This document shows positions 38,642-48,302 of a stretch of 64,000 nucleotides of DNA, piece after piece; the first letter of the stretch is position 1, and each line of letters opens with the position of its first letter. The DNA lies in the NCBI GenBank assembly GCA_029224185.1, contig CM055199.1, positions 19,222,267-19,286,266 on the forward strand, read 5' to 3'. Source of the stretch: Karalla daura. Its lineage: Eukaryota; Chordata; Actinopteri; Chaetodontiformes; Leiognathidae. Below the pieces are notes generated by a model, which was not told the origin of the DNA, made no database searches, and saw only the letters and a program-made list of their open reading frames with translations. The translations under genes and the position numbers were made by a program.

Positions 38642-39442
38642 TTGCCTCTGTAGCTGTTCTTGCTTCTGCATCTGCTGCAGCTGGTGCGCGGGTTTCGGCT
38701 GCGTGGCGTACATCGGGGGGTTGGGTAGGGTCGTCCGGTTGCCTTGGAAGGTCTGGTAGTAGGCCGGCAGGTGCTGCTTGGGCTGCCCGAAGGCCAGCTG
38801 GAAGGGCTGCAGCACGGAGCTGCCCCCCGGGTGGGACGCGCTGTGCTGCTGGGCGTTGAGCGCCCCGGGCTTCAGCGTGTCCTGGAAGGTCTGCGAGTGC
38901 TGCTCCCAGTCCAGCCCTCGAGCTTTGACCGCATCCCTGTACGAGTCCACCACAGGGTTGGGCAGCTTCTCCGCAGCTCTGTTAGCAGGCTGCTGCTGCT
39001 GCAAGCCGGTGGTCTCGTGCATCGGCTTGGCAAAAGCGTTCTGGGTCCGTGAGTCCGTCACGTTAACTCCTCCTATGTAACTGGCGATGTTCTGCCCCCA
39101 GTTGGCCATGGTGTTCCAGGTGGCAGCTCTCTGCTGCTGGGACAGCGACGGCTGCTGCTGGCTGGGCTCCTGGTGGGCCCACTTCACAGTCTGCTGATAG
39201 TGACTCCGGTTCTGGTCGCCCTTATCCGGGCTGAATATGACAGAGCTGAGGTACATGTGAGGGACCTCCGGGTTGGAGGTGACTGTGCTCGCCGCCTCGC
39301 TCTGCCCCGGGTCGGAGGCGGTGTAGTAGGACCCCTCGGGAAGCTGGGACGCCTCCTTCATCGCTATGTTTTGCTCGTTGAAAAACGTGATGCGTTTGCC
39401 TGTTCGTTTGGCGTTGGGCTTCTGCTGAGCAGGCACACTCAT
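17975..39442 (-). CDS. mideas: ELM2-SANT scaffold of the MiDAC deacetylase complex (complete)
   Basis: MIDEAS (ELMSAN1) joins HDAC1/2 and DNTTIP1 in the nuclear MiDAC histone deacetylase complex. Twelve coding exons join in frame to 1105 codons plus stop (human about 1045 aa). The order is an N-terminal low-complexity region with the box LQPFQLAFG, a poly-Gln region (about residues 258-345), the basic box RRSRRLSKEG (about 426-435), STRRKRRVSQE (about 470-480), HKPSVIVTRRRS, PPYTPPPILSPVREGSGLYF, ELM2 from INIGSRYQAEVP (about 735), SANT from SDRWSAAERRQFNKG (about 842) to CVEYYYTYKKHVKIGRNGTL, and one C2H2 finger CKKCGRVF...HMKSH (about 1027-1048) split by the last intron. The start at 39442 was chosen over the in-frame ATG at 39451 because it has G at -3 and matches the human N-terminus. 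Vertebrate paralogue TRERF1 has a similar C-terminus, but the boxes above fit MIDEAS. Which teleost duplicate (a or b) it is cannot be decided. Confidence 0.95.
18420..18640 (+). repeat. Dispersed repeat, acidic-frame family, copy 1
   Basis: It shares CTGGAGC...CACGTCCAG.CTT.ATGTGTGAGACAGAATC with the copy at 59.1 kb. The edges are approximate. Confidence 0.5.
19637..19857 (-). CDS. mideas: mideas exon 12 (zinc finger start)
   Basis: 221 bp, very GC-rich. It begins TGSVLIMKSQEELRREAPLP, continues with a Pro-His-rich stretch, and ends with FPCKKCGR, the Cys-x2-Cys half of a C2H2 finger. The donor lies inside the Arg codon (AG|GTCAGT). Confidence 0.9.
20097..20235 (+). repeat. Dispersed repeat, acidic-frame family, copy 2
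   Basis: One frame reads QPESEEESDTEEEPGVQTL, matching the 59.2 kb copy (EPESKEDSDTEEEP). It lies in a mideas intron and has no start or splice context. Edges approximate. Confidence 0.6.
20645..20660 (+). promoter_or_regulatory. CTCF-like motif (plus strand)
   Basis: CCAGCAGGGGGCAGCA fits the CTCF consensus CCASYAGGGGGCRSYA at every position. It lies in the mideas intron between exons 11 and 12. Binding is inferred from the motif. Confidence 0.6.
21329..21445 (-). CDS. mideas: mideas exon 11
   Basis: 39 codons, phase 0 at both ends, hydrophilic and poorly conserved. Acceptor TCCTTCAG, donor AAC|GTGAGT. It is included because phase, splice sites and position fit. Confidence 0.8.
22420..22563 (-). 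CDS. mideas: mideas exon 10 (SANT second half)
   Basis: 48 codons. It encodes VAQCVEYYYTYKKHVKIGRN, the third SANT helix and its basic extension, then an acidic tail EEETDHK. Acceptor TTTGGCAG, donor AAG|GTGAGC. Confidence 0.95.
23193..23281 (-). CDS. mideas: mideas exon 9 (SANT first half)
   Basis: 89 bp encoding SDRWSAAERRQFNKGIAAYK and KDFFMVQKQ. The polypyrimidine tract of the acceptor is a (CCT)n microsatellite (23284-23346). Confidence 0.95.
23284..23346 (+). repeat. (GAG)n microsatellite at a splice acceptor
   Basis: About 20 GAG units. On the mideas strand they read (CTC)n and run directly into the CTCAG acceptor of exon 9. Confidence 0.95.
24194..24262 (+). repeat. (AAC)n/(AAT)n microsatellite
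   Basis: About 14 AAC units flanked by AAT units, in a mideas intron. Confidence 0.95.
24584..24659 (-). CDS. mideas: mideas exon 8 (ELM2-SANT linker)
   Basis: A 76-bp exon found by searching for the missing linker. Acceptor TTGTTTTCCAG, donor TCAG|GTACGT. It encodes AALSLLMLRNPIF and HHLANYHYSG, matching the human LNKLLLKKP...LATYHYTG region. Phases 0 and 1 fit both neighbours. Confidence 0.92.
25012..25064 (+). repeat. (CA)n microsatellite
   Basis: Interrupted CA run in the mideas intron between exons 7 and 8. Confidence 0.93.
25440..25692 (+). mobile_element. LINE 3' tail with (TTCTA)n
   Basis: The end GCACAATGACAGTAAAAG followed by (CTATT)n repeats is the typical 3' end of fish RTE/Rex-like LINEs (CAATGACAATAAAGG plus a simple repeat). 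The upstream 150 bp may belong to the same copy. Confidence 0.5.
26202..26254 (+). repeat. (CA)n microsatellite
   Basis: 26 CA units in a mideas intron. Confidence 0.95.
26888..27071 (+). repeat. Poly(C) tracts and poly(G) tract
   Basis: C13 (26888-26900), GA, C11 (26903-26913), then G27 at 27045-27071. The arms are complementary and about 130 bp apart, in a mideas intron. Confidence 0.9.
28091..28194 (-). CDS. mideas: mideas exon 7 (ELM2 end)
   Basis: 104 bp encoding QDLMHLACSSVFCGGGTNQE and HHCLYECKGDIM. Acceptor TCTCTTTCAG, donor ATG|GTGAGC, phase 0 at the end. Confidence 0.94.
28742..28884 (-). CDS. mideas: mideas exon 6 (ELM2 start)
   Basis: 143 bp encoding RINIGSRYQAEVPELR and onward to the acidic ELEDKPDFQAK. 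This is the first half of the ELM2 domain, which mediates HDAC recruitment and dimerisation in this family. Confidence 0.94.
29155..29607 (+). repeat. Three (GT)n microsatellites
   Basis: (GT)n tracts at 29155-29198, 29368-29399 and 29551-29607, all in the mideas intron upstream of exon 6. On the mideas strand all read (CA)n. Confidence 0.93.
32333..32399 (-). CDS. mideas: mideas exon 5
   Basis: 67 bp encoding SCDITPPVLSAMSEATPVSIE. The donor GTGAGTA is followed by a run of 13 C on the sense strand. Phases fit both neighbours. Confidence 0.93.
33098..33443 (-). CDS. mideas: mideas exon 4
   Basis: 346 bp, acceptor CCCCCCAG, donor A|GTAAGC (ends in phase 1). It encodes RRPRPEPLFIPPPK, the proline-rich PPYTPPPILSPVREGSGLYF and TPKSATRSLLRS, all close to the human protein. 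An Ala run (AAAAA) is present. Confidence 0.94.
34070..34339 (-). CDS. mideas: mideas exon 3
   Basis: 90 codons, phase 0 at both ends, acceptor CTCCTGTAG, donor CAG|GTGAGG. Conserved boxes are LVIPVSVPVR and HKPSVIVTRRRS. Confidence 0.93.
36661..36891 (+). repeat. Degenerate minisatellite, unit about 27 bp
   Basis: About eight diverged units centred on TATAGAATAGATAGATA plus GTACACC, in mideas intron 2. Confidence 0.7.
36925..37080 (-). mobile_element. LINE 3' tail (minus orientation)
   Basis: (GATA)n followed by CTTTATTGATATCCTCAGGG is the reverse complement of the common fish LINE end in which an AATAAAG box is followed by a (TATC)n repeat. The 5' limit is unknown. Confidence 0.5.
37925..39442 (-). 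CDS. mideas: mideas exon 2, coding part
   Basis: 506 codons in one exon, from ATGAGTGTGCC to donor AAG|GTAAGA. It holds the poly-Gln tract (38449-38650), a His-Pro repeat (38336-38370), and the basic boxes RRSRRLSKEG and STRRKRRVSQE that are conserved with human MIDEAS. Confidence 0.95.
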
Positions 39443-39683
39443 GACGGGCATGAAGAAACCGAGCCAGGTGTGTAATTCCCCAACTATTAAGAGCTCCACT
39501 TGCAAGATAGCACAAAAAAACACAGCTCTGAGACGAAGCTGCAACTATACTGATGTCATTTGCAGGAGAAAAGTCAAGCAATCCTCTCCTCTGAAGTTGT
39601 CCGTGACCCGCTCAAAAGGTCGTCGGCCTGGGGTGAACACATCTGAAGAGGTCTGCCTGTTTTTCTCATTCATGGGCAACACC
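39443..39683 (-). other. mideas: mideas 5'UTR part of exon 2
   Basis: The acceptor TTTTTCTCTATTACAG ends at 39684 on the minus strand. The 241-nt leader contains an upstream ORF of 42 codons that begins a few bases into the exon and stops with TAG at 39545-39547, about 100 nt before the main start. Confidence 0.75.
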
Positions 39684-42600
39684 CTGTAATAGAGAAAAAC
39701 GACACAGAGAGAGGTCAAGCATTGAGCCATCAGACTAAAGGGGTCCCCACAGGGGGGGGTCTCATTATCAACCCCGCCTCAGCCATGTAAAAACCTGCTG
39801 TTTGCTCTTTCAACAATGGGCCTCCACTGAAAGGTATCGGGTGTGAGAACAGAGGAGGGGAGGGTTGGGTCTAAACTGTGTCATTATTCGCTAAGCTCAC
39901 ATGACACAGGGATAAGGTCCCTGCATGCATGTGGACACGTAAACCAGGCATGCACACAAGCTGGAACTTAGGGAAGGTACTTGTTACTTGGAGACAGCTA
40001 AACCAGCTTTCACTTGCTGTGAAACTGTATATGTGTGCGTGTGTGATTTATGTGCACCTCTGTCTATGTTTATCTTCGGGGCAACGCCATGGGTTGCTAG
40101 GTGGGTTTGAACTGTTTTTATAAATTCACTGCTGCAACTCAGTTACTCATTCACACCTGTTTATTAACTGCTGCCTACTCAGTATTTATACATATCTGTT
40201 ACAAACCCTTCCAACTCAAACAGCGGAGATGAGGAAAGCAGTGACCCCCTGCTATAATGAGACAGCACTATTCACAAAGCCACAGTGTCACCCCTATCTA
40301 AAATACATGATTAAGTAATTATAATAACAGTGCCTGGAAATGTCATCACAGCATCTTACTGCTGGTTTTAATGACACTCGATGACATCAGTGCAGGAGGA
40401 GGTGCACGCAGTGATGAGAGAAAACGGCGTTCACCTCTGAAGCCTGTTTGCAGGTTATGACACTGTAAACCCCTGTGCAACAGAGCAGAAGAGGAAGTGG
40501 CACTTTCCCGCCAAACTACTAGCAGCTTGAATAGAAAAAAAAACACTTTCTCTCTCTCTCTCTCTCTCTCTTTTTTTTACAAACGTGTGATTCATAAGAT
40601 GGACCCGTGTCCTTTGAACCCGACCGCTCACACAGAAAAGGAAAGGCGACTGAAAGTGAGCAAGCGTGAGTCATCATGACACGAGCTTCACGAGGGGGGG
40701 AAACAGAGAGCAGGGAAAAAGTCATAACGGCCCTGCAGGCTTCGCCGGCTTGTCTTGACAATTGCCATGGAAACCTGTGATGATTATCAAAAATGCTATC
40801 CCAATGGCAAGGTTTCGGAACAGATTCTGACACAACGGCCGCTGCCAAATCTCCCAGATCTCCACTTGTTTCTGTTTCATATTTCAAACCTTTGCTCCAT
40901 CTGTGGAAACACACAAATCCCGTGTCTGTGTTGTGTTGTGCAGCAGCGATCGCAGAAACCACTGAGACTCCTGATCACTGCGAGGATCACAACAACTGCT
41001 GCAGGATTCAGATTACAAAGAAGGAAAATCATCAAGGCCATTACATAAATTAATACTACAGTCTGTACAAAACAAACCTGCCAGAGGCCATCTCTGACAA
41101 CCCAGGAAGTGACTTGACAATTGTCACCCTTTACTCCGGTGGCCCAGTAAAACACAAGCTTCTTAAAATAGACCTCTGCTGCAGCTGTTCAGATCCTGCA
41201 CTGGCTCAGGGGCACCACAGCCTCAGCGAGGCTGAATGACCATGCAATGTGGTTACAACAATCAAGATAATACAGAGTTTATTTGCTATTATGTGCACAA
41301 ACACACAGGCTGGGCACAGCATTCCTCACAGACTGTAAACAAGCAAAAAGGCGATAAAGTAAATAGAATAAAGGATGAAATGGAGCTGTACACAATCAAT
41401 AAAAACAGTAAGGAAAGCTTCGGACGATCCAGAAAACTCTGGGCGTGTGTGTGTGTGTACCAGCCTTCCCTGTCAGGGCTCTTGAAATCATGTTCCAGAA
41501 CTTTTCCAGGATATTTTCAGCAGTCAAGTAGTCACGCCATGCACTAATAAATCCCTCCCATGCTTTGTCATTTCCCACAGTTGTGCTTTGCATTTTGCAC
41601 ATTTACCCAGATTGCCTCGACATCAATTTCTCGGTCTCTCCCCCAGCCGTCCGATTCAAAGCTGTGCAGTCTCTGGCTGTAACTTATCAATGAAATAACC
41701 TACATGCTTATAATTAAGGACAACATCACAGATTGCTCGCTAACCTTTTGAGATTTCTGAATCAATTCAGGGAAAGAAACAGTTTTCCAGGAACACATGA
41801 GAACCCTGATATTGCTTACATGTTGCTACATGCACATGTAGCACGCAATATTATTGACAGACTACTTTCTGGTCACATGGGTCAAAATTGCAATAAATCA
41901 ACTTATTCTGGAAGAGCAAATTTACGGACAAACACAAGGCGGGGAGATCAGACTACTCAAGTTATTCCAGGACAAATTCCAGGACTACTTCTCTCATTTC
42001 GTCGAGAAACAGGGAAAGCGGATCACTAATTTCCCCGTATTTCCAGGTCGCTTTGCATGTGATGCAACACACACACGCCACATGCAAGGAGAAACACCCT
42101 GCATGTGAGGATGCAGATAAAAAAAATGCAATGCACAAACAACACAGAGCATGCTGCTGCTGCACACACGCACACACATACACATATACACACACCCCAT
42201 CTGAGGTGAGGGATCAGCGTGACGCATCACGGGTGCAAAACCTTACCTTACACAAGCTCAGGGATATTAAAGTAACACGTTAAATTGGCTTAAAATAAAT
42301 GTCATGCGGCTAATCCATCGCCGTCGCCTGGTTTAAATCGGCCACACCGGAGGCCCTGCAGCGTGCAGACAGGCGACACACACACACATAAAGACAATAT
42401 GGGAGGAAAACATGCCCTCCCTCCCTCCCTGCCTGCTCGCCTTGCTGCCTCCGCATCACTTTTCTGCAGCTCCAGCGCTATTTCAGCAGCGCCTCTTTGT
42501 TGCAGGAGACGGATTATCCAGCCACTAATGCCATGTCTGTAATGGAGGCAGCAGCGGCAGCGGTAGCAGCAGCGACAACAAAAACCGGACCGATGTGTCA

Positions 42601-42776
42601 ACAAGGTGGATACGTCACACGTGTGGTGGAGAAAACAGATCGACCCCCCCACACACACACACACACACACATACACAAACCCCTCCACATCTCACCTCCT
42701 CACCCCACCGCCTCCTTCTGCTGTGCGAGCACGACGTAAACAAAACTTTTATGGGTCCGTCCCCGATGTTACTTAC

Positions 42777-42960
42777 CGTGCCCGACGAGGCTCAGCCCCG
42801 CTCGGCCCGATACGGACTGCACACATCCCCGGGGTTGACTCATGCTACGTTGCTGACCTCACTCCCTGGTACTTTTTCCTCCTCACCCTCCTCTTCCTCC
42901 TCCCTCCTTCACTAACCCCCCCTCGACAGTCTCTCTATCACACACACACGCGCGCGCGCG
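42777..42960 (-). other. mideas: mideas non-coding exon 1 (5' end approximate)
   Basis: A strong donor CACG|GTAAGTAA ends at 42777 on the minus strand, inside the CpG-rich block. No other donor of this quality is near. A short upstream ORF starts at 42843 and, after joining to exon 2, stops within the first bases of that exon (25 codons). The transcription start is not determined. Confidence 0.55.
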
Positions 42961-43200
42961 CACTCCTCTCCTTGGTTGTTAATCTGCAGCGACGCAATTG
43001 CACATTATTGCACTAGGATTGCTCTCTCTCTCGCACACACGCACACGCAGATAAACTCACACGGGCAACGCGGCCTTTTGCTGTAGTGTCTCCGTGTCTC
43101 TGCTCGTCTTGTGACCCCCCCACCTCCTCCTCCTGCTCCCTCCCCTAGCCCCGCCCCTCTGGTAAGACCCCGCCCATTTCCATGCCCATATAAGGCGCTT
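42778..43200 (-). promoter_or_regulatory. mideas: mideas CpG-rich promoter
   Basis: This CpG-rich stretch contains two GC boxes (CCCCGCCCC at about 43148 and CCCCGCCC at about 43167), a CT/GA-rich block and an alternating (CA)n(CG)n tract at 42940-42962. Its place, immediately 5' of the predicted non-coding exon, makes it the probable mideas promoter. A TATAAG on the plus strand at about 43189 could mark opposite-strand initiation. Confidence 0.55.
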
Positions 43201-44102
43201 CCTCAGACGTTGTAATTTACGGAGCAAGATCCCTCTCAGAGTATGCGGGAAATTCCAACACACATGGGAGGACGGATGAAGGGGGGGTGGTAGAGATGAA
43301 GGGCACACCCCGGGCTCCTTCTTCTCCGTGATACATTCACTTTCCAGTTCGCACACAAACACGTTTCCCCTTTTTCTTCTATCTTTCCTGGCTGACGAAA
43401 TCTTTCTTGAAAGGCATGCAGCACAGACACAGCTGCAACCCCCACCTCACCCAACGCCACCACCACCCCCTGCAGTGCAAAAGAAAGCGAGAGTGTGTGG
43501 TGAGAAATGCATTTTTGCATGACATCCGCTTTTCCATCAGAAGTGTGGTGAAGTCACTGTCTCATTCATGAGATATTAAAGGTGACCTAGAAAGGGTCCT
43601 ACAATGTTAATGAGATGTAAGGTTAACATAAAGAGTAGTGAAGTAAAATGTGCAAAATAAATATAAATAGTGCAATAAAAAACTGTACTGGAAACAACAT
43701 TTCGGAAAACCTGTCAAATGTCACAAACATTTTTTCTGGATTTTTATGAGATGGGTTTTCGAACATGCATCACAGAAATATAACGGCGGTTTTTGCATTA
43801 ACCCATCACCGGGTGTGACATATGGAGTCATATCACAAGTTCAAATCAGATAATATGGCTCGATATTTTTGTACAAAAGAGAATTAACTTTTCCTGTATA
43901 TAATTTTTAAAAATATATTAAAAAAACATATCCATATCCCTCAAAGCTGAAGACAAGACAAAAATAATGGCAGGCATTTTGTACACAAAATACCTGCAAG
44001 CGTGTCAGCAAAAAACTGCAAAGAAAATGCAAAATAGAAGCTGTGCCCCACCACAGTAAGGGTCAGGGGAAATCTGATGAGGGGTCGAATGCAGGCACGC
44101 CA

Positions 44103-44175
44103 GTTCCCGTAGTGTAGTGGTTATCACGTTCGCCTAACACGCGAAAGGTCCTCGGTTCGAAACCGGGCGGGAACA
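44103..44175 (+). tRNA. tRNA-Val (anticodon AAC)
   Basis: This 73-nt cloverleaf has acceptor arms GTTCCCG/CGGGAAC with discriminator A, anticodon loop CTAACAC (anticodon AAC, valine) and T arm CTCGG-TTCGAAA-CCGGG with one T:G pair. The internal promoter boxes are intact: A box TAGTGTAGTGG and B box GGTTCGAAACC. A TTTT run at 44182-44185 can end Pol III transcription. No intron and no encoded CCA, as expected for a nuclear gene. It looks functional. Confidence 0.97.
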
Positions 44176-44249
44176 GCATGATTTTCCTAAAACACACCTC
44201 CCCAAATGATCACGGACCTGATTCATGTTTATCTGGCAACCACCGTATG

Positions 44250-44520
44250 TCAGTCGACTTACCTGTCATTCACTGGAACGCTTACGTGACTAAATGCTGT
44301 TTGCCGAGCAGAGGAGTTTAGCAACTTTTCCCCTGAACTAAGTGGTAACTGAAGCCTCTAGACATCCAGCTTTACATAGTTGAGGTAGAACCGGAGGCGG
44401 AATAACATACCAGGGAAGAACCAGGAGTTTGTATTCTGCAATTTCCCTGGAAATATCATCTACTGCCAGTCTGCTGCCTCGCAGATGTTTACTTGTGTAA
44501 CTGAATGGAGGAAAGAGGAT
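44250..44520 (+). repeat. Dispersed repeat, acidic-frame family, copy 3
   Basis: One frame reads EPEAE-stop-HTREEPGV and then LQFPWKYH, aligned with copies at 20.1 and 59.2 kb. It is broken by a stop and so not coding. Edges approximate. Confidence 0.55.
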
Positions 44521-46342
44521 ACAAATTATTTTGGAGGTGAAGGGTATGGTTTGTACTGTTCAGACCTGCTTAGCAAAAAATAAATTCCATTGAATATTAT
44601 AAATATACAATATAGAGTATATTTATACAGCAGACATATATAAACGATTTCATCTGACATTATTGCATAGAAGTAGGTGATTGTGTGGGTGATATTCAAC
44701 TCTCTGTTTCTCTGTGTTTAACTAGCCAAATCTCACAAAGTCAGTAACATTAATAAAGTCTGCATTTCCACCAGGCATGACAGGTCCAGGGGTTTTTTAT
44801 GATGAAATGCAGTAACAGACCTGTATTTTTCCTACTGTGTCGATTAAATGACCGGCTACGACAGTGCGTGTGTCATGAGCTAAAGAAAAACACTTTATCC
44901 AGCCCTATTTTCTGAGCTGCCACAGAGGACAACAAAGTGTCATAATATTATATAATTATCTGGGACCCGCCTCGTTTCAGCATGAAATCATATCTGGTGA
45001 ACCCTTAACCAGGCCCCGAATGTTGCAAGCTGATCTGTGTCCTGCTCGCTGACGTAATGTCAAACAAACCGATCCCTTTGATAAAGACTGAACCCCGGTC
45101 ACTGCGAGGCAAACACCCGTCTTTATGAAGCAGACCTGAAAACAGACTGATTAGATCAGCCCTCCAATTGCTCCATAAAGTGAATCAGCCAGGCCATAAA
45201 TAAAACCAAGCTATAGGTTGGTTAGTTCACAGAAAATGTACTCCTGGACAAGTCTTTTAAGTCTTGCTTTAGTCTAAAGTTTATCTGAAGTTCTGAATCA
45301 GTTTTATTATTATTATATTATGAGTATTAATATTAATTTTCAACACTAGTTCTACTACACTGTTGTCCTCAAATTTCATGAAACTAGACATCTACTTTCT
45401 GAATTTATATATTTAAGATATATAAATAGCACTTTATCAGTTTTCAGCCGCCTTCTTCTAACCCCTTTTCGCCTTGCTATCTTTAAAGTGTGTATGCGTG
45501 TGTTAGTCCAGGACTGTTTTCACTCTGGACACTGTCTCTTTGAGCTGCTGTACTCCGGGAGGCGCTATAGGTCTTATGGCCTGTACTTCCACACCTATGT
45601 ACAGCTTTTTATCCTAGCTCTAATTATAATAATTATAATGGTGCTCCAATTATAATGAGCAATAATGGTGCTCATTATTGCTGCGCCTTTATTATTCTGC
45701 TACATAAACATGTTATGACTCCTGTTTATATGTATGTGAAGATGCATGCTGCATGTTTTTTATTTTACTTTTTTTAACGTAATGACTTGCACATGACTTT
45801 TGTAGTACAACTGTACAGTGATGACAAAGCTTTCGATATGATGTGCTGAGATGAGGGAAAGTGTGAGTGTGGGGGGATTCTGGTTTTACTTTGTCGTGTG
45901 AAAGCATATGAAAAGTCTCGAAAACAAAAAACGTCTCAATGATTGATTGATTGATATATGTGTGGGTGCTCTCGTGCTAAACTGTATCAGACATGTGGTG
46001 TAAATACTAAAATGAATCGTGAATGAATTCCATTTATCTATGTCAGTGTCGCGCTTCTGGCATTGTGCCTGCATTTACAACACAACACAAAGCTGTTGTT
46101 ACTGATACTGTCCGCCTACTAGTAAATGATGTTTTGCAGTGCTAGCTAGCTGCTAGCCGCAGTATTGGACATGACCAGGCCTGTGCCAGCCAGACTCAGC
46201 CAGCAGCGGGGCTGTGGTGTCTCTCCAAGTCTCTCTCACTGCTCTCTGGCCTCTTAAAATAACGTGCAAAGCCTGAGAGCATTCACAGATGCTAGGAGAC
46301 CAGCAGTCGAGTCATCCTGACATGCCTGCCACTATAGTGACA

Positions 46343-46563
46343 GTGGCCCTTATTTATCAAACGAGCATAAGAATGGGTGCAAATCCAGGTGCAAATACCA
46401 GCAAGAAATAGACAAAAATAGTCATCACAGATGTGAAACTAGCCTACATATTTCACCTGGTGTGAAATTTGGTTGCATAGTACGCTCATTTTACAATGAA
46501 TTCTGAATTTTGTGGGAAAATACCCAAATTCTGGCAAAGGAAAGTTTGATAAATAAGGCCTAC
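46343..46563 (+). mobile_element. MITE with 20-bp terminal inverted repeats
   Basis: The ends GTGGCCCTTATTTATCAAAC and GTTTGATAAATAAGGCCTAC are inverted repeats with 2 mismatches, 221 bp from end to end. Flanks TGACA (left) and TCTGACA (right) may be a worn target duplication. No transposase. The end sequence suggests a hAT-like non-autonomous element, by recall. Confidence 0.7.
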
Positions 46564-47779
46564 TCTGACAGTGGGGCTCGTGGTACTTTCAAGATAGGCC
46601 ATGGTGATAGTTTTAGTTCTATCTCTGACCTTTGGGCTCTAGAAAATAGTGAAAGATTTATTTTTCTTTATTTAATTTTTTACATCTTTCTCGCCCAGAC
46701 CAATCATAATCTGACAAATCAAAATGTCAATAGTTTAACAGTCCAAATATCTCTGAAAAAGTTTTTAAAATGTTGTCTTGGATGCGGCTTAAAGATATTA
46801 GGTTTGATATCTTAAATGACTATGGAAATAGTTGGTGCTTATCTTGTTAGAAGCTGTATCGAAACTAGCCCTAAACTATCTGTACACACATGCCTAACTG
46901 TTATCTAATGCATGTAATTACCTACTTACATGTAGGGGATGTCCCTTCATGGTATCATGTCTTCTTTTCTTCATTAGCTCCTTTTCTCAGGCTCCCAGCT
47001 GCAGCTACACTGCACACCACCTATAACGACTTCTAGTAAACAGTAACAAAAGGGGGGAAACCGTGAATAAGAAAACCAGGTCACAATGCATGCTATCTAT
47101 ACTGTAGGTTGGTTCCCTCTGTTAGTCTATAAATATGCATGCTTAAGCATGATGGATTACCTGTCTTTTCGGTTTGTTAAATCTCTTTTTTTAACCCATT
47201 TTGCTTGAGGTAAAGAAGCTGCCTATTATACACACTAATATATGGGTGTTGACCTTTTAGACCACACCTCCCCTCAATCACCTAATGATGCTTAAATCCA
47301 ATAATGAGCATTCAGGTTTATGTAGCTCGGAGTTGGAAAATATGCATTAAAAACGACGATAAAGTCAAAACGCTCACTTGACCAATAATTGTACACGCAG
47401 TTTGCAGACTTGCAGACAAGTTGTTTGTGGGACCTACCTGGACTTTGTAGATCTGATTAAGACTGCACGAGCATCGACTAATTGCTATAAAACGGATTTG
47501 AACTAACTGACTAACTAGTCAAACCCATTAAATCGCTGTTTTATTGATTTTGAGGGGTGGTGAAGGCACGTACCGTTTCAATTTCGTTGTTGCTGCCTTA
47601 ACGGCTACTACAGTGCCAAATCACCACCTGTGTGTCAAGATGGTGACCGTCAACCATCCCGGAAAAAAATGTTGTAGCAAATGATGTCGTACTTTCGTTA
47701 ATCAAGTTTATTGCTTGTATTAAAATCATATTTTACTTCCTAATCAAAATGTTAATTATTAAATCTATACCCTGATGAT

Positions 47780-48302
47780 TTTGACGGGCAGTCTAACACG
47801 CTATGTGATATTTTACTACGTCATCGCGCATGCGCACTAAAGACTTCCACTGTCTAACATTGCACATTGCACATAAGATATTATAGGACATAAAATACAT
47901 AAATTAAGGCCCTTTAAGTTCGCTATTGCATTAAAAATTAGCAAGAAATCTAACAATAGGCTTTGGGTAAAATAAATGCTGCACCCGCTTATTTGTGCGA
48001 AAGAGGAAGTTGGTAACAAGGATTCATCTTGCTCCCTACTCAGAGACTCTCTGTGCTTTGCTCTTGACTTTCTGCTAGTAGCAAACACAAAGAGGCTAGA
48101 AGGACCAGTTTGGCATTGTAAGCTCATTGTTTTGAAAAGGTTTGCACAGCTATTTGTAGTAGCTGTGTTTTTTTTAACGTTAAATTGTCATACTAGTTCA
48201 GACTGCGACCGTAGCAGACGTACAAGTTACACGTTTGTTGCCAGGTCCTGTCAAACAATTCAGGTACCACTTAGCATCAACATCAAGATTAATTTCTCGA
48301 AG
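47780..48302 (+). promoter_or_regulatory. ptgr2: ptgr2 promoter and 5'UTR
   Basis: A perfect NRF1-type palindrome CGCGCATGCGCA lies at 47825-47836, about 470 bp before the start codon, next to a TACGTCATC CRE-like half. No TATA box. The transcription start and any non-coding exon are not determined. Confidence 0.45.

Larger units (their letters stand above)
43201..47779. other. Intergenic region between mideas and ptgr2
   Basis: This 4.6-kb stretch between two head-to-head genes holds one tRNA gene, one MITE and a dispersed-repeat copy. It is AT-rich and I saw no further exon. Confidence 0.6.

Noticed and set aside
39451..39453. Upstream in-frame ATG as the mideas start
   Set aside because: T at -3, and the human N-terminus aligns from the next ATG at 39442; leaky scanning from this codon is still possible.
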